This document shows, in pieces, positions 35,078 to 45,790 of a stretch of 64,000 nucleotides of DNA. A model generated the notes under the pieces. That model saw only the letters and a program-made list of their open reading frames with translations, had not been told where the DNA came from and searched no databases. The translations under genes and the position numbers were made by a program. The DNA is from Dermacentor variabilis (taxonomy: Eukaryota > Arthropoda > Arachnida > Ixodida > Ixodidae), in the NCBI RefSeq assembly GCF_050947875.1, contig NW_027460346.1, positions 3,166,000-3,229,999 on the forward strand, read 5' to 3'. Every line of letters starts with the position of its first letter. Within the stretch, counting starts at the first letter, position 1.

Positions 35078-35784
35078 AAAATGACAACCATTCCAGTCTG
35101 TAAAGATGGAATGGCAGCGAAAGCTGACGACAGTCAAAGCTCTCAAACGAAAAGCAATGTGCTTTCGCTGCCATTCCATCTTTACAGAGTGGAATGGTTG
35201 TAATTTTTTTACATTGCGAGTCTGGCGTCGTTGCTCGTTCGGAGGTGCCCGGGCTCTCCGATTGTCGTTTACGTTCAGCGTCGCGGGAACGTTCTTCGTC
35301 GGTGGTCGTTTCGCGCCGGCGCCGTTTACATTCTCGTTGCTGTTCCCTCCGGCGCTCCTCGCACGCATGTTATTCTTCGAATATACGAACTATACGTGTC
35401 CGCCACACCGATAACGCAGCGGTTTTTAGCGCTGATACCTCTCCTGCTTATATACTGCGATAACCGTGACGCCACGCTATTATTCACGGCGAGCGTTCCA
35501 ATCTGTTCCGCATTTTGACATCTGCGTCGCCGCACTACACCCGTATGGGTTTATTAGCTAAGTCCGTTTCTGTTGCCGGACGCCGAAAAAACTACGTTCT
35601 TGCCCTTGTGCCTGGGACCTCTTTGGGTCACACATGTGACAAGGGTAGCTAAAGGGCGCGTTACAGGTCCCCGAGCCCACAGGGGTATGTTGGGCCTTTT
35701 CTGCACTACCAGCAGGATCAGCCCACATGATGATTTATTTCTGTTGACGGACGCCGAAAAAACTACGGAAGGTTAGTCATATAC
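35078..35784. mobile_element. Insertion splitting the LINE RT
   Basis: RT coding homology stops at about 35077 (PISKSGVK) and resumes at about 35785 (then SNYRPISL), so the 700 bp between is foreign. It holds a 41-bp-arm palindrome at 35084-35201 and, at 35567-35596 and 35738-35767, a 30-bp direct repeat differing at one base (TTTCTGTTGCCGGACGCCGA start). The right part ends ATACAGATTTCGCTGTA, similar to 39922-39948. It is possibly more than one insertion. Class unknown. Confidence 0.65.
35084..35201. repeat. Palindrome, 41-bp arms
   Basis: 35084-35124 pairs with 35161-35201 at 40 of 41 positions, around a 36-base loop. The arms begin ACAACCATTCCAG and end GCAGCGAAAGC at the loop. Such a near-perfect inverted repeat would form a strong hairpin in DNA or RNA. 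Confidence 0.95.
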
Positions 35785-37363
35785 AGATTTCGCTGTAAAA
35801 ACTGCTGCTAGTAACTACAGGCCTATTTCTCTCCTATGCGCAGCATCTGAATTATTCGAGTCAACTCTGCAGTCAATAATTTCATCCTCTATTGAAAATA
35901 TTAATCATCCTCAGCAGCATGGTTTTGTGTCGGGACGCTCCGCCACTACCAACCTCGTTAGCTACGAGATGCATGCCTCTCAAACAATGAATAAGAAAAA
36001 ACAGCTGTATGTCATTTATTCTGACTTCAGTAAGGCGTTTCATGTCGCATCCCACAAAATACTCCTTCAAAAGTTGACACAACTTGATCTACACCACTCT
36101 GTCACAGCGCTAAGAAGCTACCTACGCGCCCGGTACTGCTACGTTAGCGATAATGGTCAGTCGTCGGAACTTGATGCGGTTACAAGTGGAGTTCCTCGAG
36201 GGTCTGTACTGGGCCCTCTCGTTCTCTCGCTTTCTATTAACGTTTCGGCAGTGATTCAATACTCTTCGATTTTGTTACAGGGTCATGATACGAAACTTTT
36301 CAAAGCGGTAAAAAATGTTAATGATTGCGCTGCTCTTCAGAAGGCCATTGCAAAGTTTGCGTCATGATGCGCCGAAAACAAGCTGGTCATAAATGCGTCA
36401 AAAACGAAAGTTGTAAGCTTCAAGCGGAAGACTAACAGGACTTTATTTTCCTATAGTGTTAAAGACGTTCTCCTGCCAAGAGCTTCGGGAACGAATGATC
36501 TTAGAGTGTACTTCGATAGCTCTCCGAGTTTCTCGCCCCACGCTCAACAGACAACGCATCGTGCACTTCGAACCCTCAGCACAGTATGTCGGGTGACGAG
36601 AGACTTCAAAGAGCCTGGGCCACTTGCAACTTCATATAAGAGCTTACGCCTTCCAGTTCTTGAGTACGCCTCCGTCGTTTGGGGTGCCACTTGTAGGTCA
36701 AATTGTGAACTTCTCGAAAGTGGGCAAAGGAAGTTCACGTCTGTATTTAAACGTCGACTCGGTCAAAAGCCTTCCATCTCCATAGAGCTAACACAGACAC
36801 ACACGTTACCTACCCTCACCTGTAGACGCAATAACTTGGTCGTTCTTTTTTTCTTCACAAATTAATACATGGAAAACTCTGCTGCTCGCACTTGCTTTCT
36901 AATGTGCGCTTTTACAATGCGCAGAAAGGCACAAGGCAACAGCGCGCCTTTCAGCCTTCAGATTTCTGTGACCCTGTATCTGGAGTGCAGGCGACATATA
37001 ACGCCCATTATGAGTGCCTGGATACTTTCAGGCCTAATTTTAATAGTTTCCTGAAAGGATTTGCAGAGGAATTTCAATAACCCAACAAAAACTCTCATAA
37101 CTGTCATGTGTTCCGTCATTCTGCAATCCTTTCTTCCGTTTCTCCACTTTTGCTTTGTATTCTCTTCGTGCACACATTTTATGCTCTGTTAAAATCTGTA
37201 TTCGCGAAATTTTTATTCTTTTTTTATGTATGCGCACGTGTGCATGTGCATATGTGTGCGTGAGCTTGCATTGTTCTTCCTGTGTGCATTGTTTTGCCGA
37301 GTGCGCCAGCACCAAGACCCTCGAGGTTGTTCTTGGGCACTTTAATAAACACCGTTAATTGAG

Positions 37364-37473
<110 letters not shown>

Positions 37474-37474
37474 C

Positions 37475-38533
37475 TCTCGCTTCGAAGCGAGGCGGGGACA
37501 AATAGTTTCCTAGCCTGCTTAATTTAACCAGTGTTTACTACATCGAGCGCTGTCTAGCTTTCTTCCCCATCTCATCTCGACGTCAACTTTCGTGCTTAAA
37601 ATCTCCATCACTATGCCGTACCATTACCTGCACTTGCGATGAATCCGGTTCTGATCAATCCCTTCCCTACTTTTCATCCCCTACCATATACTATAATCAC
37701 CTCTTCGTTATCTCGACCAATGACCAGAGCCCTCGGCTAACAGCGCCATCCAGTGGTGGCTGGCCACGCGCGCGATCTCAGAAGCCACAGTATAAATATA
37801 GCTACCACAGTCGGTAGCCGCCTGGCGGCATTTAATGCATGCTCTTGGGTTCGCCAATTGCGCCTGACAGCCGAGGAGAGATTTTTGTTCTCGAAAATAC
37901 ACCGGTAATTGGATCCCGTCCGAGTTCTACTGAGCAGACACTGCGCCAGCTTATTCGTCTTTCAGGTAAGCTTGTTATGCCGAGTAACGCAGACAATCTT
38001 GTACACGGTCTTTTATTTCTTTTTTTTTCTTTCTTTTTTTTCCTACGACAGATTTCTTGCCTCTTCAGTCTTTCCGTTTGTTCCAAAGGTGGCGGAACGC
38101 AACAGCTTCCAGGCACTTAAATTTCATTGAGGGGGAAAAAAGCCAGAAATCAGGTAGTCATCAAAAATCGAGTGCCCTTCACTGCATGCAACATCTTCAA
38201 TTACAGGCCAGACTTTGGTGTGGCGACTCAGACACTAAATAGGAATGCGAAGTTCAGCTGTGTTCACAAATTACACTTCTGTTACGCACGGACAGAAATG
38301 GCAGTTTTGCAAGAAAAGACGCACAAATGACGGATAGTGAGGTCACCTTTGCGTTGCCGCACCAGGTTCCCGTGATGTCAGTGATTTTGACAGCAGCTTC
38401 TCTAGAGTGGCTTATTCTTATTTATTTTGTAACATTATATAATACTGTGGACCGTGGGCTCGAGCAGGAGATGGTATACAGTAAATACGGTTCAAGTAAA
38501 GCAGTAACAAATCATGCACTGTATATATATACC
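37475..38533. other. No supported gene
   Basis: Short frames on both strands (60-94 codons) with no recognised domain; poly-T runs at 38010-38045. Confidence 0.35.
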
Positions 38534-38697
38534 TGTATTTGTTAGAAGAGTACGCATTTGGGCTGGTTGGTTCATGAATACCAGCAGTAAACAGCGCTAA
38601 AAAACAGGACAAGGAGAGGGACACAGACAACAGCGCTGTTGTCTGTGTCCCTCTCCTTGTCCGGTTGTTTAGCGCTGCTTACTGCTTGTATTTGTTA
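38534..38697. mobile_element. Foldback element with 11-bp TSD
   Basis: Direct repeats TGTATTTGTTA at 38534-38544 and 38687-38697 enclose 142 bp. Inside, 38583-38634 and 38635-38686 are reverse complements at 49 of 52 positions with no loop; the centre reads CAGCGCTG. The arms include GACAAGGAGAGGGACACAGA. The left 38 bp (GGGCTGGTTGGTTCATGAAT) lies outside the palindrome. Non-coding. The direct repeats argue that the hairpin moved as a unit. Confidence 0.8.
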
Positions 38698-38776
38698 ATC
38701 CGTGAAGTTCGGGGTAATGAATTCTAATTCGTAATTTTTCGCCGGAAGAACGAATATCTTAATCGGTGTGTCGTAC

Positions 38777-38888
38777 GGACCCCGAACCCGAACCGAAAAC
38801 CCTACCCAAACCCGAATTCTATCCGGAACTGAACCCGAACCCGAACCGATATTCTTACAATGTGCCTGAACCCGAACCGAACATGAAC
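38777..38888. repeat. Degenerate (CCCGAA)n hexamer array
   Basis: Many variants of CCCGAA or CCGAAC in tandem (ACCCCGAACCCGAACCGAAA and similar), interrupted twice. Not the arthropod telomere TTAGG. Probably an interspersed minisatellite. Confidence 0.7.
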
Positions 38889-39167
38889 CAAAAAAAAAAA
38901 ACGGCTACCGGTTCGGCACGAAACGGTTGAAGCATTTAGAGTGAAAACGAGTGCTCTATAGAGAAGAGATTATTACTTTTTCAGTCGGCGCATCCGACTA
39001 GCAGATCGTTACGACTCACGAGTTGGGTTACGTGCGAGAATCGATATTTGTACTGATGTGTTTGTGTGTGTGTGTGTGTGTTGGCAACTGCATGGCCACA
39101 TAAGGCAGAGACGCTTACACTACTGAACTCGGCCATGCCAGTTGCGTTCCTCGGCCGAGTGAAAGAG

Positions 39168-39345
39168 AGAGAGAACTTTATTTTGGTGGGGCCTGGAGAG
39201 GGTCGGATCCCCGTTATGGGTGGAGCCTTCAGACCATGACCGCAGCCGCGACGGCAGCACTTACGGCTCTGGCGATCAGCTTTCGCTGATCCTCCAACGC
39301 CGAGCTGATCAGCACCGTCTCCCGCTGCCCGTGCTTTGCGTTTCG
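39168..39345 (-). repeat. Possible retroelement 3' end
   Basis: On the minus strand an open stretch ends near 39235 and is followed by CCACCAAAATAAAGTTCTCT and a CT run. The AATAAA signal plus CT tract resembles a non-LTR 3' tail. No RT sequence is attached and no second copy is seen here. Confidence 0.3.
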
Positions 39346-39419
39346 GTTGGGGGAGTTATTAGGAGTTCTTTTGGCAGGCCCACGTGGTGTGACCGAAACA
39401 TTCTTTACGTAATGTCATT

Positions 39420-39494
39420 GAGCGGAAATACTGGCTGGAAGAAACGGAGCGGACAGGACAGACGCTCCGTTTCTTGCCGCCCGTATTTCCGCTC
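39420..39494. repeat. Foldback hairpin, 32-bp arms
   Basis: 39420-39451 pairs with 39463-39494 at 29 of 32 positions around an 11-base loop. Arm ends read GAGCGGAAATAC and AGAAACGGAGCG. No flanking duplication found. Confidence 0.85.
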
Positions 39495-39784
39495 AGCGAC
39501 ACTACATGGTGCACCCAGTGGCCCAACAGTCTACGCCTCGAAACATTCTTTCAAGGGCACCGCAGAATCACCACTTCTGTTGAAGCTCCCAAATCGACCG
39601 TTAAACCAGTTCGCTACTATTACTACATAAACCGTAAAGCGCGGACGCCAGGGCACACTGAAAGCAAGAAAGACGGTGTGCTAGGGAAGGGAAAACAGGA
39701 AAACAAACTAGCTCATCAACAGGTCGTCTTGCAATAATAACACCGCGGTCGCTAATAAATGTCACCTACTGAATGCGCTGTAAA

Positions 39785-39950
39785 CGGCACCGGAATTTTT
39801 TTTTCACCTCCCCCCCCCCCCGACCTAGTGAGGGCTAGTGAGGGGGGGGGATCCAGTGGGCCGATCTCGGCCCACTGGATTCTCTATGGACGTAACGGAC
39901 GCGAAAAAAAATCCCGGAATTCTAGCCATAGACAGCTTCGCTGTACAATA
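39785..39950. repeat. Repeat with nested 14-bp-arm palindrome
   Basis: C and G homopolymers flank a perfect palindrome at 39851-39880 (ATCCAGTGGGCCGA, TC, then the complement). The right side, GGACGCGAAAAAAAATCCCG then AGCCATAGACAGCTTCGCTG, resembles the 35738-35784 sequence, so both may belong to one family. Confidence 0.55.
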
Positions 39951-41020
39951 TTGTCGCTGTGTTTAGCATAAACTGTCATTGTTCATTGTTCAGAAGCATA
40001 AATGTCCTCAGGTGCTTTTATTAACAAAAAAAGGGGGGGGGCGTAGAAAACTGAGCCATATGACACTTGCTGGTTTCTTTATTTGCTACAGACTAGACGC
40101 TTAGAGTTGTAATTTGTATGATACAATGCGATACTGCGCTGCATCATATACCACAGTTCGCTCAGCACCATTTCAGTAGTCGATCCAAATAGGTCGCGAA
40201 GCTTCGGGCGAAACGCGGTTCCGTACAAACTGTCACCGACATCAGGCAAGGGTGGTTATGGGAGCAGCGATTGAAGCGCGACTATGTTTCGAAGGAACAA
40301 ACATTGGGAAAGAAAAAAGCATTTTTTTAATTCAAGCGAGACACAGTTACATCCATTCAACGAAAATAAAATTCCTGGTCAACTTCATATATTCGTGACG
40401 AGTTAAGAAAATACAAGTTCATTTAATTTTATTATTATTAACAAATACATTTCTGTTCAGCGCCCATCGTTACAGGGGGCGTTGACGGCGCTATCACGCG
40501 CAATCCAATGCAGCTCTTCAAATGTGCAGAAAGGCGCGCTCGCAAAGGTCACCTGTTGAAATACGCCCCCCTCACACGTTGTGCTTTTTTGCTTGTCGAA
40601 GTTGCTCTGAATTTGGTGACGCGGGTAGCTTCATCGCTTCTTAACTTGTTCAGTCAAAAGTAGTGAGTTACGACCGTCAGATAACTGCGTAGTTGCTTTC
40701 GTGCGACTGCGCTGGGCGATGGGCTTGGCATCCGACGACAGCACCAGCACTCTGCACGTAAAGCTTTCGTCGGCCTCCGAAGAAGTTCTGTGCAGGGGTG
40801 CGATTTCGACAAGCGTACGGCTGGCCTTTTTCTGCATCGCTTTCCGCGCTGAAAGCTCGAAACGCCCATCAAGTCGAATGGCGGGGCATTTGAATATATA
40901 GCTCTAAAGGCAGGCCAACAAAACAAATTTCGCGCCTTCGAAAACAAAATGACGTCACTTCTTTTTTTAACGGATATGGCGTCACATTATTTTTTTCTTC
41001 CACCGGAAGTGTTCCTTCTA
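39951..41020. other. No supported gene
   Basis: Opposing frames at 40631-40947 (97 and 68 codons on the minus strand, 66 on the plus strand) have no domain. A TGACGTCA palindrome lies near 40950. Confidence 0.3.
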
Positions 41021-41118
41021 CATACAGATGGCGCTAAACCCCATGAACCGGCGATGAACCGCCATGTTTTGAACGTATGGGCTCCTATGGAAGCTTCGCT
41101 GCCATACCAGGTATATTT
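41021..41118 (-). repeat. Dispersed repeat R2, copy 2
   Basis: Reverse-orientation copy of 25985-26078. It includes the complement of GGTTCATGGGGTTTAGCGCC and of AATATACCTGGTATGGCAGC. Confidence 0.75.
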
Positions 41119-44100
41119 GGCTTGGTAATTACTCGAAGCAAAAGAGAAAAAAACCGACTGCGCTGCTGTCGTGGTGTGGAAGATAAGCCCATACATCCTA
41201 TGCAGATAGCCAGTATCATTACTCAGCTATGTGTTCGATAAGTACACGAACATTTCTCCGTGTCTGCGTCATTGAATCGTAAGCTGCATGTTCTAAAGAA
41301 AAAAAAACGACTTTACTCATTCTTATCAAGGTGCCTCGGCTGCTTTCCGATACCTCATTTTTGAAAAAGCCATGTCGCTGAAATCGCGCCAATGGCAGCA
41401 ACGCGAACAGTTTGTTCAAACGGCGCGTATCGTGCTTCGAATGAGAATACAAACAACACCCAGCAACGGAACGGCGCGCGGCCGCTAAGCGTGGTCGTTA
41501 TCTTAGCGCCTAGATCTACGCTCCGTCTTCAAGGCCGACGTCCGCCTCGTTTAGCGACACGGACAGAATTTGAGCGACAAATCGAAAAGGAAATTCTGAT
41601 TACTTAATACAACTTCAATAATTCAGTTTTCAACTAATAAATTTACTCACGCGTTAAAGCTTAGGAATTGTAGCCGTTGAGTTGACAAGGCGTATCCGCT
41701 TGGAACGAATTTTCAGAATGACACCAGCTTCGACATACTAAGTGCCGACGTTTGTGACGAACTACATTGGCGGCGCAGTTACTTTTGTGCTGCGGTGCGT
41801 AAAACGGCGTTCTGTTATAAAAAAAAGTGAGTAAAGTGACAGTGCAGTTTTACTGCAAGTTGTGACGGCGCATATCTTGAAAACGCGTGCGTCATGCTCC
41901 GAATTCAATTCAACTGGTTGTGCCTTACCGAAGAATCAGCTACAAATTGCAGCTTGCATTATGTGCATTAAATTAATTGGTTGGAGACCTAATTTGCCGT
42001 TTTTGGTAATTGGTCAATTGTACATTTCAATCTATTGTGCGAGTATACCCGCCTCTACGAGCAATCGATATCGACGTTTAGAATTGTGCTATTTGCCACA
42101 GGGATATTTATTTTTAATTCCGTGAAGTCTAAAAAAAAAACGCCTGCTGACCATCCGTATGTGTCGTCCAGTTAAGGCGTGAAGGTGATGTTAGTCCTAA
42201 ATGCTTGCATCTATACTTCTACTGGGCAGTCATTTTTATGTGATGTAAGAAACGGACACGATTACGCGTCAAAATGAACTTACGCGTCAAACCTGACAAT
42301 GTACGGCACCTCGGCGCACCTTTCGGTCCCATCAGCGAACCGCTCATCGCCTTTTCGCGCTGCGCTATAGGCTTACTGACAACTGCAATGCGAGCCGCGG
42401 TACAGGCCGGGACCAAAACATGGACGAGACACGTGAAAGCGCCCATCCTTCCATGTCCGCTCAGGATCAACGTCACACTTTATCGCGTCCTGCGGAGTGA
42501 GCTCAAAGGAAGTCGACAGGAAGCCGCAATATTTACCAGACTATCAGCAGTTTCCTGGCAAAGCCCCCCGACGCGGCAGCGTAGAAAAAGAAGGTAACTT
42601 CAAAAGGAATAAAAAAAAAGGCGGTTTCCACTTGTCCCCAGGTGTGTGCTGGGCGATCTATTCACTTCACGTTCCTCGTGTGTTTATTTCATGTAGTTTT
42701 ACTCCACGTTTATATTTCATGTTTGAATTATGTTTCATGTTACTGCTGTGAACAACGTATTATTACACTTCATGTTTGAGTTATATTTCGTGTTTCTAGT
42801 GCGAACAATTTACCAATAGTTGCATTTCGTGCGCTAGTGCTGTATTTTACATGCACATGTTTGTGTCACCTCCTCCCCCCCCCCCCCCCCGCCGCCCCGT
42901 GTAATAACCTCGCAGGAGGGGTCTTGGGGGTATTGTAAATAAATCAATAAATGCGCGTTGTAGTTCGAGTAGCAGTTAATTTTTTTTTCCATCAGACACG
43001 TTTACTTTAAGGCGACTCGTGAAAGCCACGCTGTTGGCCAATGCGCGTTCTCCGACGGCAGTCGCTCAGCCCACCAGCACTCCTCGGTTCTGCTTCGCGT
43101 GTCCGCCTCCTCCTCCTCCTCCGCTATGTACGAGTGCACTTTCGTCACGGAACGGTGATGCATAGAATCATTCCCTTTCTCATACTCTATTTGTGCTGCG
43201 CGCGCGAATGAAAAATTTGCCAGTTTCGCCCACAGGCGAAGTATGAAAGCGACAGAATTGGGCTTAGCGTTGCGCTCGAGCTGCTCACACGGTGTTCTAA
43301 CACATGGAGGCGACATGTTGGGGCGACCTAACACGCCAGCCAACGGCAGCAGACACGGGGCCCTGGCGGATAGAAATCACGGATTTACTCAGCCGACTGC
43401 TAGAAGGCTTCACCCGGCTGAACTCAGGATCGCCAGCTAATGCTATCAACTCATATCTATATACTATAACTTCACTCTAAGATCCGGGTAATGTGAGAGT
43501 AACTGGACAGTTAGCGCTAAAAAAAATGGCGTTTTCGTCCTACAAGAGACTAACTGCAGGAGTGTGCGTGCCGTGTGCAGATATAAAAAGGTAATTGTTT
43601 ACACTCTGGTTGGTAAGAGAGCAACGGAAGGATGAAGGGCAACGGTTACTCGCCATGCACTCCGCTGTTTTCACGCCTGTCATCGAGTGATTCGGCGGAA
43701 AGGGTATTCATAAATCCATAAAACGTAAATAATTTGAAGTTTCTGCACTGTCTATCAAACTACACGCAAGGCAACACTTCGCCTCTTCGTGAGACAATTG
43801 CTGAAAATTTAAAAGCTGGAATACGAGAAGCCATGCGCTTCATGTGCACACTATAACCGACCGGTACACATTAAATGCGGAAGTCACTGATGAACTGGCA
43901 GTCGTTCTTGGTCAGTGGTACAGAAGTTGCTTCCGTTCCAAGAAGATAACAAACCTAGTGAAGCAAATCGTAGCTCGAACTCGGTGACAGTCATCTTGCG
44001 TGCCCCGATTCCGCTACACGTACGTGACCCGTAATGCACGTGCTTCAGGTTCAATCATCCTAAGAATGTTCGGGCAGCTTTCTTTTTTTCGTCGCGTGGA

Positions 44101-44603
44101 GGTGCAAGTAAACGCAACACCACATTCTCCCTGCATGGCATGCACAAAGTGCCGAGTCTCTTTTGTATTGTGGCACCTGGATTGAGATGCCTAACATGCC
44201 CCCAGTATTCTGACGCTTCAACCGAGATGCCGTGCTGCTGTGATTAGTGTACTTGACTCGCGACCGTGAAGGCTTCCAGAGTACTATACTCGGGGAGACA
44301 TTTTCTCTTCAGGTCAATATTTTTTTCTTTGATCGTACAAATGGTCATTGTCGTTAACTGATTCTTTGAGAACCATCAGAAAGAATGATCGTCGTTCCCT
44401 CGAGCAGCATCGGAAAAGAGCAACTGTTAGTCCTGGAAGGAGTAAGCGCATGGGGAGTAACAGTTAATCCCTTCGCAGTTACACCCCAAAAGAACGAACG
44501 GTATGCGTCAGGTGAGCTACTCCCTTAAAGGACATACCTCGATACCCATTTCCTCCTTTCTTTCTTAGAGTGTACGTGCGAATGTCTTCACGAAGCGCGG
44601 TGG
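41119..44603. other. No supported gene
   Basis: A 107-codon plus frame (42274-42597) and an 85-codon minus frame overlap, with no domain. There is a C tract at about 42876-42890 and a TCC run near 43107-43122. I see no repeats shared with other parts of the window. Confidence 0.35.
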
Positions 44604-44607
44604 CCCG

Positions 44608-45309
44608 TGTTGGAATCGCACCGCTGGCACGAGTTGTTGGGAACTCGGCGCTGACGCCCGTTGTTGCACCTGGGTCGCAAGCCCCAAGGGTAGCGTTGGC
44701 CTGGCGGCCTGGGGTACAACTGGAAGCATCCGAAGGTCCCGGCAAAGCATGAGTCGACTGGTAACAACAAAACAACTTGTTTATTCTAACATCGCAAAGA
44801 GTTGGCGGTCAGGTCGACCGAAGTAGAGAGACGGGAGTGCACGTTAATCAACAGAAGAAATCGGAGCCTCTTCTTGGCGTCCGGGGGCAGCTGCTTTTAT
44901 ACTCTCGCAGTTGAGGGCAAGAAGGAACCCCTCTATAGACGAGCACGTGACTGTGCCGCTCGGGCACAATGGGATAAGGTGGCGCAGCCGTTGTGCTGGC
45001 GCCACTGGGGCACAATGGGAGGAGAAGGTGGCTCACACGTCGTGTCGGCGCCGGTCAGACCCCTCGCTTCACAGTTGGGGGGGAGTTCCTCTCCCCGGCT
45101 GCCGCGCTTCGACAAGCGTGGGCACCAACATGCACATACACACACACACGCACATGAAGACACGTGGCATTGGAACATGCCTGGACGCGCTTGGCAGGGA
45201 GGCGTAGCGGCGGCGCCGAACGGGCCAAAATGTCTCCCGCTTTGAACGAAGCCCCGGCGTCCGTTGCATCCGCGCCGGCTTTACCGCGCGTCGTAGGCGA
45301 AACGTAACA
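44608..45309 (-). repeat. 3' LTR (702 bp)
   Basis: Same length as the 5' LTR and nearly identical. On the minus strand it has TATAAAA at 44895-44901 and AATAAA at 44780-44785, so promoter, R and U5 regions can be placed. A CA/CG-rich block lies at about 45128-45155. The end nearest 44608 holds a sequence like the 3' end of tRNA-Leu (see findings). Confidence 0.93.
44780..44785 (-). terminator. Polyadenylation signal AATAAA in 3' LTR
   Basis: AATAAA on the minus strand, 110 bp downstream of the LTR TATA box. The equivalent hexamer in the 5' LTR is at 50757-50762. Confidence 0.6.
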
Positions 45310-45330
45310 GACCGCCCCGCCGGGGAAAGG
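45310..45330 (-). other. Polypurine tract candidate
   Basis: On the minus strand the run TTTCCCCGGCGGGGCGGTC immediately precedes the 3' LTR start TGTTACG. It is G-rich but not a pure purine tract, so plus-strand priming here is likely but not certain. Confidence 0.45.
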
Positions 45331-45790
45331 AGATCCCGATGGTCAGGGGACTGCATCCGCTGTCCGAAGGGATGTCGCTCGATGATGCTCATATCCGAAG
45401 TCGGGCGTCCCTCGACGTTTCTTGAGCGCAGCGCACAGAGAAGGCCTCGTTCTCTCGTTCAGGTTCGCACAGGACACTGCAAAGTGACTTCGGGAGAGTT
45501 CACATTTTTGTTCTCGTTCCCGGCAAGCGTTAGAACTACGCTGAAACTCAACCGCTCAGTCAGCAAGCACGGCACAACCCTCACTAAGCCCTGCCAGGCT
45601 CTTTCCCCTTTTATACCACTGCCTAGTTCCTTACAGTAGTCTAGCAGCATTCAGAACGCGTCCACAAATTGGAAAATTGCACTAGAAAGAACATCATCAC
45701 TTTGAAACACTACACAAAAGCAATATGTTAAAAATCCTGCCTCAGGAAAAAAAACATCAGTAACAAACAATTTTGAGGCTGATTCCTACG
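45331..45790. other. Retrotransposon 3' internal non-coding region
   Basis: About 460 bp between the gag-pol stop and the 3' LTR. No envelope-like frame or membrane segment is seen. A poly-A-like run lies near 45748. Confidence 0.6.

Larger units (their letters stand above)
34431..36865 (+). pseudogene. LINE reverse transcriptase remnant
   Basis: Blocks in order: linker PRWFSVELKTTLKLNDRAYR; RT start with SWKTTWIVPISKSG near 35030-35076; insertion; [16 protein letters not shown] at about 35815; GFVSGRSATTNLV; YSDFSKAFHVASHKILL; SGVPRGSVLGPL. The catalytic box, expected as YADD, reads QGHD near 36283-36300. A stop follows at 36365-36367. The C-terminal part (VLEYASVVWGATCRSN) continues to 36865 in two frames. 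Inactive. Confidence 0.85.

Noticed and set aside
38777..38888. Interstitial telomere repeat
   Set aside because: The unit is CCCGAA, not the arthropod TTAGG repeat.
42219..42597. 107-codon plus and 85-codon minus frames
   Set aside because: Overlapping on opposite strands with no recognisable motif.
45331..45790. Envelope gene of an endogenous retrovirus
   Set aside because: No frame longer than about 85 codons, no signal peptide or transmembrane segment; the element is an LTR retrotransposon without env.
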